Of a stretch of 64,000 bases of DNA, positions 53,606 through 61,684 are shown one piece after another. The translations under genes were made by a program, and so were the position numbers. A model generated the notes under the pieces. It worked only from the letters and a program-made list of their open reading frames with translations, searched no databases and was not told the DNA's origin. The DNA is from Flavihumibacter profundi (GTDB lineage Bacteria; Bacteroidota; Bacteroidia; Chitinophagales; Chitinophagaceae). The stretch spans positions 550,573-614,572 of the forward strand of contig NZ_JAIQXE010000004.1 of the NCBI RefSeq assembly GCF_020076305.1. The letters run 5' to 3'. Each line of letters starts with the position of its first letter. Position 1 is the stretch's first letter.

Positions 53606-54169
53606 TTACATTTTAAAGTATCGATCAATAAGGCAGGCTGCAGCTTTTGTTTCAATAATCATAATCCTGCCTCCAAAGTGGGACGCGCCTAGTGTTTTTT
53701 TGTAATGTTCAATAAGTTGTGTTTTGGACAGAAAAGAAACATTTCCTTCATGACCCCGTTGAAAAGAAAGCCTACAGGCAAAGGCGACCAGATTCCCTGG
53801 TACACCAACATACATTTTAGTTTTTCCTTTATTAAAAGGCGCGCTTTCTACAAGGTGCATATACACATGATCTTCTTTAACCTCCAGGCTAATCATTCCA
53901 TGGATCACCGCAGGATTGCCGAAAATCGTCAATTTGTATACTTCCCGTCCGGGTTGTTTGTATTCGTGCTTCCAATCAAACTGCCACTTAGAGCCTTTAC
54001 TTACAACTTTTATGTCTTCGGCAGAAACCAATGAAATTTCAGTTTGAAAGGTATCGCCCGTAACAACATATTCAATGGAATTAGTCAACTTATCAACCTC
54101 AAAGTTCAGGTTTAACGCTTTCCTGCTTCGCACTCCTTTAAAATTACAAATAAGTAAACAGTTAGTCAA
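53606..54169 (-). CDS. GNAT-like protein of the cassette
   Basis: 187 residues from a TTG overlapping the upstream stop (TTGA); an alternative GTG lies 12 codons inside and is closer to the usual LNLNFEVDKLTNSIE-type beginning. The C-terminal half, NLVAFACRLSFQRGHEGNVS, then SKTQLIEHYKKTLGASHF and GGRIMIIETKAAACLIDRYF, matches the acetyl-CoA-binding and closing segments of GNAT N-acetyltransferases. Catalytic details are not visible. It is part of a tight three-gene run. Confidence 0.7.
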   Translation of the reverse strand: MTNCLLICNFKGVRSRKALNLNFEVDKLTNSIEYVVTGDTFQTEISLVSAEDIKVVSKGSKWQFDWKHEYKQPGREVYKLTIFGNPAVIHGMISLEVKEDHVYMHLVESAPFNKGKTKMYVGVPGNLVAFACRLSFQRGHEGNVSFLSKTQLIEHYKKTLGASHFGGRIMIIETKAAACLIDRYFKM

Positions 54170-54390
54170 ATACTATGTCGTTGATACGCCTTAATTATTC
54201 CATCATCAACTGACCTCGCAACCATAAAATCCAATTGTGAAACCAGGTCTAGCGGGATACCCGATTTACGGCCCGGGAAACTTTTTGGGAGGACATTTGC
54301 TTTTCCCCTTTTTTTCTCAATAGTTCCAATAGAAGTAACTGAGGATTGTGTTTCATCGTGTAAAATTATCAATAAGAACCAACCAAACAA
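54166..54390 (-). CDS. First gene of the GNAT-like cassette, unknown
   Basis: Up to 74 residues with no ATG; the frame opens at a TTG at 54390, and the true start may lie a little inside, near ETQSSVTSIGTIEKKR. The conserved-looking core is ANVLPKSFPGRKSGIPLDLV with SQLDFMVARSVDDGIIKAYQ. The four-base overlap with the GNAT-like gene supports coding status. Whether the missing ATG means decay or rare-start use is open. No family recognised. Confidence 0.5.
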   Translation of the reverse strand: MFGWFLLIILHDETQSSVTSIGTIEKKRGKANVLPKSFPGRKSGIPLDLVSQLDFMVARSVDDGIIKAYQRHSI

Positions 54391-54502
54391 CCGTGTTTAC
54401 ACCTTATGCAGAGGGTAAACCTGGCTATATGCATGAAAATAAAAATTCCCTTCATTGCCCGGGATATCCCTGGCCCTAGCAGATGTATATTCAGTTGACG
54501 GA

Positions 54503-54529
54503 AGAAGGCAGGACCAATGCCTGCCTTCT
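54503..54529 (-). terminator. Perfect 10-base hairpin between two minus-strand transcription units
   Basis: AGAAGGCAGG, 7-base loop ACCAATG, CCTGCCTTCT. The stem is uninterrupted and GC-rich, located 28 bases after the stop of the gene at 54557-54946 and about 110 bases before the GNAT cassette. No T-run follows, so it may be a terminator of a non-canonical kind or a transcript-end protector. Confidence 0.55.
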
Positions 54530-54556
54530 CCTTGCCAACGAACCATCCAAAAATTT

Positions 54557-54946
54557 TCACTGCCGGTTTATCCGTTGCAGTTTGTCGAGGAACTCCCGGC
54601 CGATACCATTTGCATCAGCCATGAATTGTTCCTTTATCTTCAACTGTTCCTGTTCGCTACAATTGGATTTGGAGGCATTAAGCACCTGCAGGTCCAGGCT
54701 GGGCATCCAACGCAGGACAGAAGGTTCTTCGGCTTTTTCAACGGGCCGCGCACCAGCAGTAACGGGCTTATACTGCTCCTCTTTCACATGAACAACGATG
54801 GTGTACTTTTCCATGTATTGGGAAAACTTGCCGTACAGGATAGCATCCTGGTCATTCACCCTTGATTCAGATTTGCATTTGTACTCTTCCAGTAATGCCT
54901 GGATCTTTTGTAACAGTTCACTGAAGAGTTGGTTAGATTTTTCCAT
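54557..54946 (-). CDS. Hypothetical protein
   Basis: A 129-residue soluble protein. The N-terminal helix ELLQKIQALLEEYKCKSES is amphipathic, with beta-like KYTIVVHVKEEQYKPVT in the middle and a helical end KIKEQFMADANGIGREFLDK. There is no signal peptide or domain I recognise. The upstream gene on the same strand, also hypothetical, ends 18 bases away, so the two likely form one operon ending at the hairpin near 54503. Confidence 0.6.
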   Translation of the reverse strand: MEKSNQLFSELLQKIQALLEEYKCKSESRVNDQDAILYGKFSQYMEKYTIVVHVKEEQYKPVTAGARPVEKAEEPSVLRWMPSLDLQVLNASKSNCSEQEQLKIKEQFMADANGIGREFLDKLQRINRQ

Positions 54947-54964
54947 TTTAATTCATTTAAGTGA

Positions 54965-55642
54965 TTAACGGGGAAGTAAGGCAAGGGAAACGGATTCATC
55001 CACATTGGTGGTGCCGGAACCACTATGGTCGGCACTTCCGGGCAGGTAATAAAACATATCAAATTGGCGGCTGGCAAGCAGGCCGAGGAAAACATTCAGT
55101 TGTTCCTGCAGGGTGCCAATGGCGCCGGGCACAGCAGCACTCAGGCGATTGCTGATTTCACCGGAACAAATAGTACCGCCACTGAAGTCGTAGGCCCAGC
55201 CATGCACATAAGCCCTGATATGCGATGACCCATCCAGGTAACAGGCGATGATATAATCAATGTGTCCATCGGCATCGGAACAATACCAGGGCGTTGAAAT
55301 GTGAAAGTTAAAAGAAAGCCGCAGGAAAAGATCCAGTGCCCCGCCGGAAGAAGAATAAGGCAAGTGCTTGCGGGCAATCCAGCCCACTTTTAACGCAGAG
55401 GTTCTTTGGGCTTCACCGAGATTACTGTCGATCAGGTTAAGCACAAGGGGATTGTTCAATAAGTTAACGAGGTCATAGGAAGCTTCCCGGTCTTCCCTTT
55501 CCCAGGTTAAAGTACTGTGGCGATTACCGATATTAGGCCAGTTGATCCAGGCCCAGCTACCGGGTGGATGCTGGATACTCAGGAAAGTGGTTTCGCCGCG
55601 GAAATCGGTTTCTTTGAACCAATAATTTGATAAGGTTGGCAT
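54965..55642 (-). CDS. Hypothetical protein
   Basis: A 225-residue protein without signal peptide. It is rich in Trp, Ser and Gly: WFKETDFRGETTFLSIQHPP and a middle block HISTPWYCSDADGHIDYIIA, YLDGSSHIRAYVHGWAYDFS. The pattern of alternating aromatic and small residues suggests an all-beta protein. It is probably co-transcribed with the gene at 54557. I do not recognise a family. Confidence 0.6.
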   Translation of the reverse strand: MPTLSNYWFKETDFRGETTFLSIQHPPGSWAWINWPNIGNRHSTLTWEREDREASYDLVNLLNNPLVLNLIDSNLGEAQRTSALKVGWIARKHLPYSSSGGALDLFLRLSFNFHISTPWYCSDADGHIDYIIACYLDGSSHIRAYVHGWAYDFSGGTICSGEISNRLSAAVPGAIGTLQEQLNVFLGLLASRQFDMFYYLPGSADHSGSGTTNVDESVSLALLPR

Positions 55643-55828
55643 ACAGTCCTCCTTTTTTTAAGATGATAAAACTGTTTTGATTCCGGTCTTAAAATTAGCA
55701 GGAGCTGAAGTGTTTCAGCAGGGCATTAAGCTACAGTCCGGCAGGGCGTTTTCCCCGGTAACGGGATCGTAATTTATACTGCGAAAGATTACGCAGTAAG
55801 CTTCCCGGATTACAAGCCATCATTCCCA

Positions 55829-58276
55829 CTATTCTGATTTCAGGCTCTTCACCGGATTTGCAATCGCTGCTTTGATCGCCTGTGAACTTATCGTTGCAAG
55901 TGCAATAATGACAGCAACAAATCCCCCGGCAGCAAATAGCCACCAACTGATGTCTATGCGATACACATAATCCTGCAACCATTGGTGCATGAAATACCAG
56001 GCGATGGGTGCCGCAGCCGCAAAGGCAATTGCAATGAGCAGGATAAACTCCCTGGAGAATAAATACACGATACTGCCTGCAGTAGCACCAAGCACTTTAC
56101 GAATACCCACTTCTTTTATCCGCTGTGCTGCCATGAAGGAAGCTAAACCATACAACCCAAGACAGCTAAGGAATATCGCGATGGCCGCAAATATTTTATA
56201 CAACTGCGATAACTGATTCTCCTGTTTGTAAAAATTTTCAATCTTATCATCCAGGAACCTGTATTCATACACAAAATTGGGAAATGCCTGCTCCCATATT
56301 GTTTTAACGGATTGCAGTGTAGCAGCGATGTTTTTCGTATCCAGCTTGATGCCTGCCTGGCTATACATGGTCAGGTTTGTGGTAACCAGCATTGGTGCAA
56401 GATCATTGCGAAAGGACCTGTTATTGAAGTCTTTCACCACGCCTACAACCGGGCATTTTATCCGGTCGCCCCAGATACTTATTTCTTTATCCAGGATGTC
56501 TTCCGGGTTTTTTATGCCCAGGCTTTTCACCAGCGACTCATTGACTAAAAATTCCCTGGTGTATCCCGAAGGTTGCAAATCCCTTCCGGCTATGAGCGAT
56601 AATTTATAGGCCGACACAAACCCGTTATCAGCGAACTTGGTAATCGCTTTAAAATCGGCTTCCTTTGTTGCATGGTCAAATTTGAAGGTGCTCCAGGTAT
56701 CATTGCCATCTTCAACCGGGGTGTTAGAACTGAAGCTAACGGCCTTCACCCCGTTTACCTGCAATAACCTGTTCTTTAAATAATCCAGCCTGCTGATGCG
56801 AAGACTATCTACCCGGAAAGGAACATTTACAATAGCATCCTTATCAAAACCTAAGGGTTGATCCATAAAATAATTCATCTGCTTTACCGTGATGAGTGTT
56901 CCGAAAATCAGCGCCTGCGCTATAATAAATTGAAATACCACCAATCCCCTTCTTAAGGAAATTCCCCTTGTAGTATTTGAAGTTATTTTACTCTTTAATG
57001 CGTTAACCGGATTGAAACGGGATAAGACCACAGAAGGATAAAATCCGGCGAGTGCGGTTACGGCAATGGTTACCCCAAAAAGAAAGAGAATAATTGCCGG
57101 ATTGTTCAAGAGGTTGAATGAAAGCGAAAGTTCCAACAGCTGATTTACAGCAGGCAATGCAAGTATGGAAATGATTGTAGCCAGCAATACAGCACCAATA
57201 ACGATTAAAAATGTTTCCATGATGAACTGGACCTGCAATTGCAACTTATTACTCCCCAACACTTTTCTTACGCCAACCTCCTTTGCCCGGTTAACAGCCT
57301 GTGCAGTGGAGAGGTTAATAAAGTTTACGCAGGCAATTAACAGGATGAATCCGGCAATCAGCCACAATACATTCAGCAGGCCATGACTGATGGCTTTGTT
57401 GCTGTAATTTCCCGTTTGTGTATCGTAATGCACCGCAGTTAATGGCTGGGCAAAATGACTATCCTTGTTCCCGGGCGATTGAACCTTTGTTGCATATGCC
57501 CTCAGCTGCTGATTAAGACTGGCCACTGAAACATCCGGTGGCAACATGATATAGCAACCAAAACCCGCATTTGTCCGATCTTCCCAATCGGTGGATTTTG
57601 CTATTATACTCCCTGTAAAACCAGACCCATAACCCACCACAACTTTTAACTGGAAGTCTGTATTTGCAGGTATGTCAGCAAGAATACCGGACACTTTCAA
57701 CACTTCAGTCCCATGTTCGAATAAATAGCCACCGACTTCGAGCATAATGGTTTTGCCTATAGCAGATTGCCAGTCACCGAAATATTTTCCAGCTATTTCT
57801 TTTGTAAGCAATACATTGTTTGGTTCTTCCAGGGATGCGTACGAGCCTGCGAGCAGCGGGAAATTAAACATATTGAAGAAGGACGGGGTTGTAAAAAATA
57901 CTCCTTTGTTTTCCTTGAATGTTTTGACCGATTTTCCATTATCACCAGGCACCAGCAACTGGTCATCGTGGCTTGCAAAAATCGGGGCTACCTGTTCTAT
58001 TTGAGGAAAAGCCGTTTTCAGCCCTGCTGGCATAGGGAAAGGAATATCTTTTCCATAATCGATGCTTGCCGAACCTTCATGATGGTATTCGGTCAATACA
58101 CGATAAACACGATCCTTATTCGGGTGAAAACTATCGAAGCTGGTATGAAATTGTATGATGATAAAGATCATCATGCAAACAGCAATACCTACCGCCAATC
58201 CCGTGATGTTAATAACCGTATAATTCCTGTTACGGGTTAATGATCTTAATGCGGTTTTGAAATAGTTTTTAAACAT
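55829..58276 (-). CDS. ABC transporter permease, FtsX/MacB-type
   Basis: An 815-residue permease typical of Bacteroidota, with two FtsX-like halves. The N-terminal MFKNYFKTALRSLTRNRNYT is the common opening, followed by a first transmembrane helix (about 18-43) and a MacB-type periplasmic domain to about 280. Further helices occur near 298-320, 350-372 and 393-412, a second periplasmic domain (about 475-690), and three helices at 695-800 (KVLGATAGSIVYLFSREFIL). It works with an ATPase not present here, likely exporting a lipoprotein or signal. The gene stands alone. Confidence 0.9.
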   Translation of the reverse strand: MFKNYFKTALRSLTRNRNYTVINITGLAVGIAVCMMIFIIIQFHTSFDSFHPNKDRVYRVLTEYHHEGSASIDYGKDIPFPMPAGLKTAFPQIEQVAPIFASHDDQLLVPGDNGKSVKTFKENKGVFFTTPSFFNMFNFPLLAGSYASLEEPNNVLLTKEIAGKYFGDWQSAIGKTIMLEVGGYLFEHGTEVLKVSGILADIPANTDFQLKVVVGYGSGFTGSIIAKSTDWEDRTNAGFGCYIMLPPDVSVASLNQQLRAYATKVQSPGNKDSHFAQPLTAVHYDTQTGNYSNKAISHGLLNVLWLIAGFILLIACVNFINLSTAQAVNRAKEVGVRKVLGSNKLQLQVQFIMETFLIVIGAVLLATIISILALPAVNQLLELSLSFNLLNNPAIILFLFGVTIAVTALAGFYPSVVLSRFNPVNALKSKITSNTTRGISLRRGLVVFQFIIAQALIFGTLITVKQMNYFMDQPLGFDKDAIVNVPFRVDSLRISRLDYLKNRLLQVNGVKAVSFSSNTPVEDGNDTWSTFKFDHATKEADFKAITKFADNGFVSAYKLSLIAGRDLQPSGYTREFLVNESLVKSLGIKNPEDILDKEISIWGDRIKCPVVGVVKDFNNRSFRNDLAPMLVTTNLTMYSQAGIKLDTKNIAATLQSVKTIWEQAFPNFVYEYRFLDDKIENFYKQENQLSQLYKIFAAIAIFLSCLGLYGLASFMAAQRIKEVGIRKVLGATAGSIVYLFSREFILLIAIAFAAAAPIAWYFMHQWLQDYVYRIDISWWLFAAGGFVAVIIALATISSQAIKAAIANPVKSLKSE

Positions 58277-58427
58277 GGCGCAGGTGTATAGGGCTTTTTA
58301 GCACCAATAAAATGCCAGTTCCCTATTAATTGATTACCAGTCCATTATACCACCAGAAAGAATTAAAGTGCACGCTTTTGATACAGTTGTGTTCGTTTAT
58401 GCGGTAGGCTTGTAACAAATATGGCCT

Positions 58428-58826
58428 TCATGGCAAATGGATTTTCTTTTGAATCTGCCAGTAATGCCCAAAAGGGTCTTTGAACATTCCCTGCCTGTAG
58501 CCATAATCATGGTCTTCAACCGGATTAATTTCTATGGCTCCCGCCTGTATGGCTTTTTGCATTACTTCGTGTACATCGGGCACAAACAAACCGATGACCG
58601 CAGTAACGCCCTTTGCACTTATAGGTTCAAGCGCATCACGCATTGTTTCGTGCAGGTGAAATATAGCACCGTTGAAATCCAATTCTGCAACATGGATACT
58701 ATTGTCATTGTTCCGAAAACAAAAATGTTCCGTTGCCCCGAATCTGGTGTAGAAATCAATGTTATAGGTCCCATTTGGAATATGCAGTTCAGGCGCAAAA
58801 TATGTTTTACCGGCAGTGGTTGTCAT
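58428..58826 (-). CDS. VOC-family (glyoxalase/extradiol-like) protein
   Basis: A 132-residue metal-binding-fold protein. AELDFNGAIFHLHETMRDAL near 49-68 and GYRQGMFKDPFGHYWQIQKK at the end are standard VOC family blocks (DPFGHxWxI). The N-terminal YFAPELHIPNGTYNIDFYTR carries the first strand. Similar proteins bind small electrophiles or antibiotics, but no function can be fixed. It is followed by a dihydrofolate-reductase-like gene on the same strand. Confidence 0.83.
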   Translation of the reverse strand: MTTTAGKTYFAPELHIPNGTYNIDFYTRFGATEHFCFRNNDNSIHVAELDFNGAIFHLHETMRDALEPISAKGVTAVIGLFVPDVHEVMQKAIQAGAIEINPVEDHDYGYRQGMFKDPFGHYWQIQKKIHLP

Positions 58827-58851
58827 GATGTTTTATTGAGGGTCAATTTGA

Positions 58852-59418
58852 TTATGATTTTTCATAATGAAGTGCAATTACACCACAGGCAAAAGTAATT
58901 GATTCTACAAGTTTCAATTTAATCGTTCCGTTTATACCTTTAAATAGCGGCCTGCCTTGTCCTAATATAATCGGATTAACAAAAAGCCAAAACTCGTCGA
59001 TTAGTCCTTCATTTAATAAGGATTGTGAAGCACCGGGACTTCCGAATATTAAAATATTTTTCCCCTCCTGTTGCTTTAGTTTATTAATGTTGTCTGAGAG
59101 ATGGTCGCCAATAACTTTAGTATTGTGAAGCCCGGTTTCATTAATAGTTTTAGATAATACAACTTTTGAAACTTTGTTGTACCAGGTTGAATGCTCTATG
59201 TCGTGTTTTGTTGCGTTCGGTTTTTCACCCGCTTTTGGCCAATAGCTTTGCATCATTTCATAAGTAACCCGTCCGTAGAGAGCGGTGTCAGCCTTGTCTG
59301 TCATTGTTGCAACAAAGTCAAACAATCCGTCATCCAGTTTTATCCAATCCATTTCCCCGTTAGGACCTGCTACAAAACCATCAAGTGATGTGTGCATAAA
59401 GAAGATTAAATGTCTCAT
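58852..59418 (-). CDS. Dihydrofolate reductase-like (RibD C-terminal domain) protein
   Basis: 188 residues from MRHLIFFMHTSLDGFVAGPN; the ATG at 59427 would add three residues. The fold is DHFR/RibD-C: SLDGFVAGPNGEMDW near the N-terminus, TALYGRVTYEMMQSYWPK, and NILIFGSPGASQSLLNEGLI with DEFWLFVNPIILGQGRPLF. It probably binds NADPH and reduces an unknown small molecule. The VOC gene starts 25 bases downstream on the same strand, so the two may be co-transcribed. Confidence 0.85.
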   Translation of the reverse strand: MRHLIFFMHTSLDGFVAGPNGEMDWIKLDDGLFDFVATMTDKADTALYGRVTYEMMQSYWPKAGEKPNATKHDIEHSTWYNKVSKVVLSKTINETGLHNTKVIGDHLSDNINKLKQQEGKNILIFGSPGASQSLLNEGLIDEFWLFVNPIILGQGRPLFKGINGTIKLKLVESITFACGVIALHYEKS

Positions 59419-59439
59419 TTCATACATTTATTAATTAAT

Positions 59440-59542
59440 AATTTTTTTTCGGTAAGTTTTCCGGGGTGTGGATTATGCTTGCAGGCAGCGGTGGCCTTGC
59501 TCCTTTCGCTAGCCCCACTAGTGGCAAACTGCTATGTTAGGC
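59440..59542 (-). repeat. attC-like flank 3' of the DUF6794 gene
   Basis: Reading with the gene, GCCTAAC (59542-59536) follows the DUF6794 stop codon by 10 bases and is succeeded by ATAGCAGTTTGCCACTAGTG and a GC-rich, partly self-complementary tract down to about 59455. RYYYAAC is the left core of integron attC sites. The matching right core GTTRRRY is not found at the far end (ACTTACCG instead), so this would be a decayed site. Confidence 0.4.
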
Positions 59543-59552
59543 TTAGTGTAAT

Positions 59553-60335
59553 TCAGTTAACCGTCTCCCAATCTCTATAGTCAAACCATTCAATCTGTCC
59601 AACTTTCATATATGTCACAACATGTTTATCAGGTTTGTCCCATGTATTTGTATTTTTATTATAAACCAGGGAATTTTTATTGTCATAATAAATTATCCCC
59701 CTTTTATCGCAACCTTTTAGAAGCTTAACTTTAATACGAAATTTATCATTATCGAAGTCACTTACAACTCCAGACGCCTCACATATACTATTGTCATATT
59801 TATCCTCTTGACTTTTTGAAGAAAACCCCGTTCTGTAGTTGAATAGAACAGTATCCCCTATTTTATAATTTTTAATTGCCTCCCTATTTCTTAAAGAATC
59901 CTCCTTCATAGCCTTTAGCCAATACTCCTTGTAGAAAACTATTTGTTCGTCAAGCCGAATGGGCGTCCCTTTTAAATACCGATAATAACTGTCAAATATT
60001 ATACCCGACATATCCTCAGCATTAAAAACTCCTTTAGATTTAAAATATGCTGATAAACGAGAGCCTGACCAAAGTCCCCAGTTATTTCTAAGCCATGTTC
60101 CCAAATTTAAATGTACCCTACCAGAGAATTCATCTTCTGTCAAACCTTTTATAACAATCTTAATGCTATCAGAAAAAATACTGTCCAATTGCTTTATACA
60201 ATCATCTATATCGATCGGAATATAGATATGGCTAGTAGAGTCCTTGCCTCTTACTATTCGTTTGGAGTTTTTTTGACCTTGCACAGCATAAACCTGTGCT
60301 ACTAATAGTATAGTTATGAATATTCGGGTTCTCAT
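59553..60335 (-). CDS. DUF6794-domain secreted protein, possible gene cassette
   Basis: A 260-residue protein with signal peptide (ITILLVAQVYAVQGQ). Residues 39-145 fit DUF6794 (IDIDDCIKQLDSIFSDSIK, HLNLGTWLRNNWGLWSGSRL, NAEDMSGIIFDSYYRYLKG). The C-terminal half is a beta-rich domain with GDTVLFNYRTGFSSKSQEDK. The gene is more AT-rich than its neighbours and is bracketed by GTTAGGC (8 bases before the ATG) and GCCTAAC (10 bases after the stop), the core pattern of integron cassettes. Function unknown. Confidence 0.8.
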   Translation of the reverse strand: MRTRIFITILLVAQVYAVQGQKNSKRIVRGKDSTSHIYIPIDIDDCIKQLDSIFSDSIKIVIKGLTEDEFSGRVHLNLGTWLRNNWGLWSGSRLSAYFKSKGVFNAEDMSGIIFDSYYRYLKGTPIRLDEQIVFYKEYWLKAMKEDSLRNREAIKNYKIGDTVLFNYRTGFSSKSQEDKYDNSICEASGVVSDFDNDKFRIKVKLLKGCDKRGIIYYDNKNSLVYNKNTNTWDKPDKHVVTYMKVGQIEWFDYRDWETVN

Positions 60336-60797
60336 AACATTGCGCCTAACCCAAAGATATGCGATATTATATACTGCTTAACCTGTATTGAAATCGCCAC
60401 CAGGCTATCATTTACTTTTGCCATTTTGTCATTTTTCAAGTTTTACAAAAATTGGATTCACTCTTATTTGTGGTTAGCGGGCGTGCATTTTGTGGAATTT
60501 TCACATGGTCTTCATGTGGTCCTTAACTGGTCCTTAAGTGGTCCTAAAATACACTCATCAAACTCCCACAATTAGCCAGGTTAACCGCCACGCCATTAGC
60601 CGTCAATCTGGCAGAACAGAATCATTAAGCGCTGGTTACCGGGGTCGCTCCTCCCGGTAAGCCGGGCGGGCAGGCGCTTAGGGGATAAACCGGTTAATTT
60701 CACCCAGAGTGAACAATACCATCCCTGTAAAAACTGATATGTTGAAAAGAAACAAGGCAGGATTAATACAGGTTGCATATCCGGCTATTCAGTCAAA
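60336..60797. other. Intergenic region with tandem repeats and a hairpin
   Basis: This 462-base stretch has no convincing gene. It contains GTTAGGC (60344-60350, minus), the 11-base tandem array at 60506-60549, and TTACCGGG-N9-CCCGGTAA (60636-60660), an 8-base perfect inverted repeat. A minus-strand 37-codon shred near 60600-60710 (TGRSDPGNQRLMILFCQID) may be debris. Confidence 0.5.
60506..60549. repeat. Four tandem 11-base repeats
   Basis: TGGTCTTCATG, TGGTCCTTAAC, TGGTCCTTAAG, TGGTCCTAAAA in direct succession. The 11-base period is close to one helical turn, so proteins bound to each copy would sit on one face of DNA. The array lies about 170 bases upstream of the DUF6794 gene and 250 bases downstream of the DUF2975 gene. 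Confidence 0.7.
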
Positions 60798-61292
60798 TCA
60801 TTTCTTTGACTGCTCATACAGTTGTTCGTTCTCTGATTTTATGTCCACCCCATTTTGTAAGATATTTTCAAACACTGCAGCGGCAGTAGCAACTACGAGA
60901 GAAACAAATGTAGTTGCAATACACATGGCAAGAAAACCCGCAGGGTCGTCATCTTTATTATGAAATATCCTTATGTACAGTCCTGCCATCACAATTAAGA
61001 TGCCCTGTACGATTGCGCAATATCTTATACTGCTTAAAGCCCTCACCGAGTTAAGTGAGAATGCTTTATTTTGACTGATATACCCGAGTAATCTGAACGC
61101 CTTATACAACGCGATAAAAAACGGGATAGAAGCGGCATAGCAATACAAGATAAACGGATCAGCGTAAATGCTGAACAGGTCTAAGTTTTGGGCTCTCCCC
61201 TCGGTCAAGGGAAACCGAATCATGATGGCAAGCGCCACAATGCCAAGAAACACAATGACTACCTGAAGAAATATTATTAAAATTCTCTTCAT
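60798..61292 (-). CDS. DUF2975 membrane protein
   Basis: A 164-residue inner membrane protein with four helices: 5-28, 48-67, 90-110 and 125-145. ILIIFLQVVIVFLGIVALA, the EGRAQNLDLFSIYADPFILY loop and SLNSVRALSSIRYCAIVQGI fit DUF2975. This family often precedes a small helix-turn-helix regulator gene, but none is found downstream here; the following 460 bases carry only repeats. Function unknown. Confidence 0.8.
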   Translation of the reverse strand: MKRILIIFLQVVIVFLGIVALAIMIRFPLTEGRAQNLDLFSIYADPFILYCYAASIPFFIALYKAFRLLGYISQNKAFSLNSVRALSSIRYCAIVQGILIVMAGLYIRIFHNKDDDPAGFLAMCIATTFVSLVVATAAAVFENILQNGVDIKSENEQLYEQSKK

Positions 61293-61684
61293 AATGATTT
61301 TTAGAATTTTAAATTATAGTAAAATAATTTGTTTTAAGATGTTATTCTGCTGAGGGGCGATTGGGACCCGGCTCCCAATGTTCTTCCGCGCCCGGAAGAT
61401 TACCCGGGGCAGGCCTGGCCGGCCTCGTATCTGTCTTTGCAGGCTAGTGTTCCAGGTAATTATTCCCGCACATAAGCGACTTTCACTCTTTGCCTTTTTC
61501 GTTTCTAAGAACTACAGGTAGCATTATGAAAGTTCCTGCAAAAACAGGAAAGTGCCTGTTGGGAGCGAACATTAAAAGGTCAGCTATAAGAATTAATCCA
61601 TATATTAGTTACGGTGGCAGGCAGGCCTAACCCTTATCCCACACCAGTACAAAGCCATCAGCGTTGCCATCTAACACCAACCAA
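61293..61684. other. Intergenic region with hairpins upstream of the PQQ dehydrogenase
   Basis: Two hairpins lie close together: ATTGGGA-CCCGGC-TCCCAAT (61360-61379) and CTTCCG-CGCC-CGGAAG (61383-61398). They sit inside a minus-strand, Pro-rich, 34-codon shred ending at 61342 (TDTRPARPAPGNLPGAEEHW), possibly a protein C-terminus. TTCCTG-N6-CAGGAA occurs at 61533-61550. No intact gene or firm promoter is seen. Confidence 0.4.

Noticed and set aside
61625..61631. GCCTAAC upstream of the PQQ dehydrogenase
   Set aside because: It matches the integron core heptamer, but no GTTRRRY partner or attC-like fold is nearby; expected by chance in a 64 kb window.
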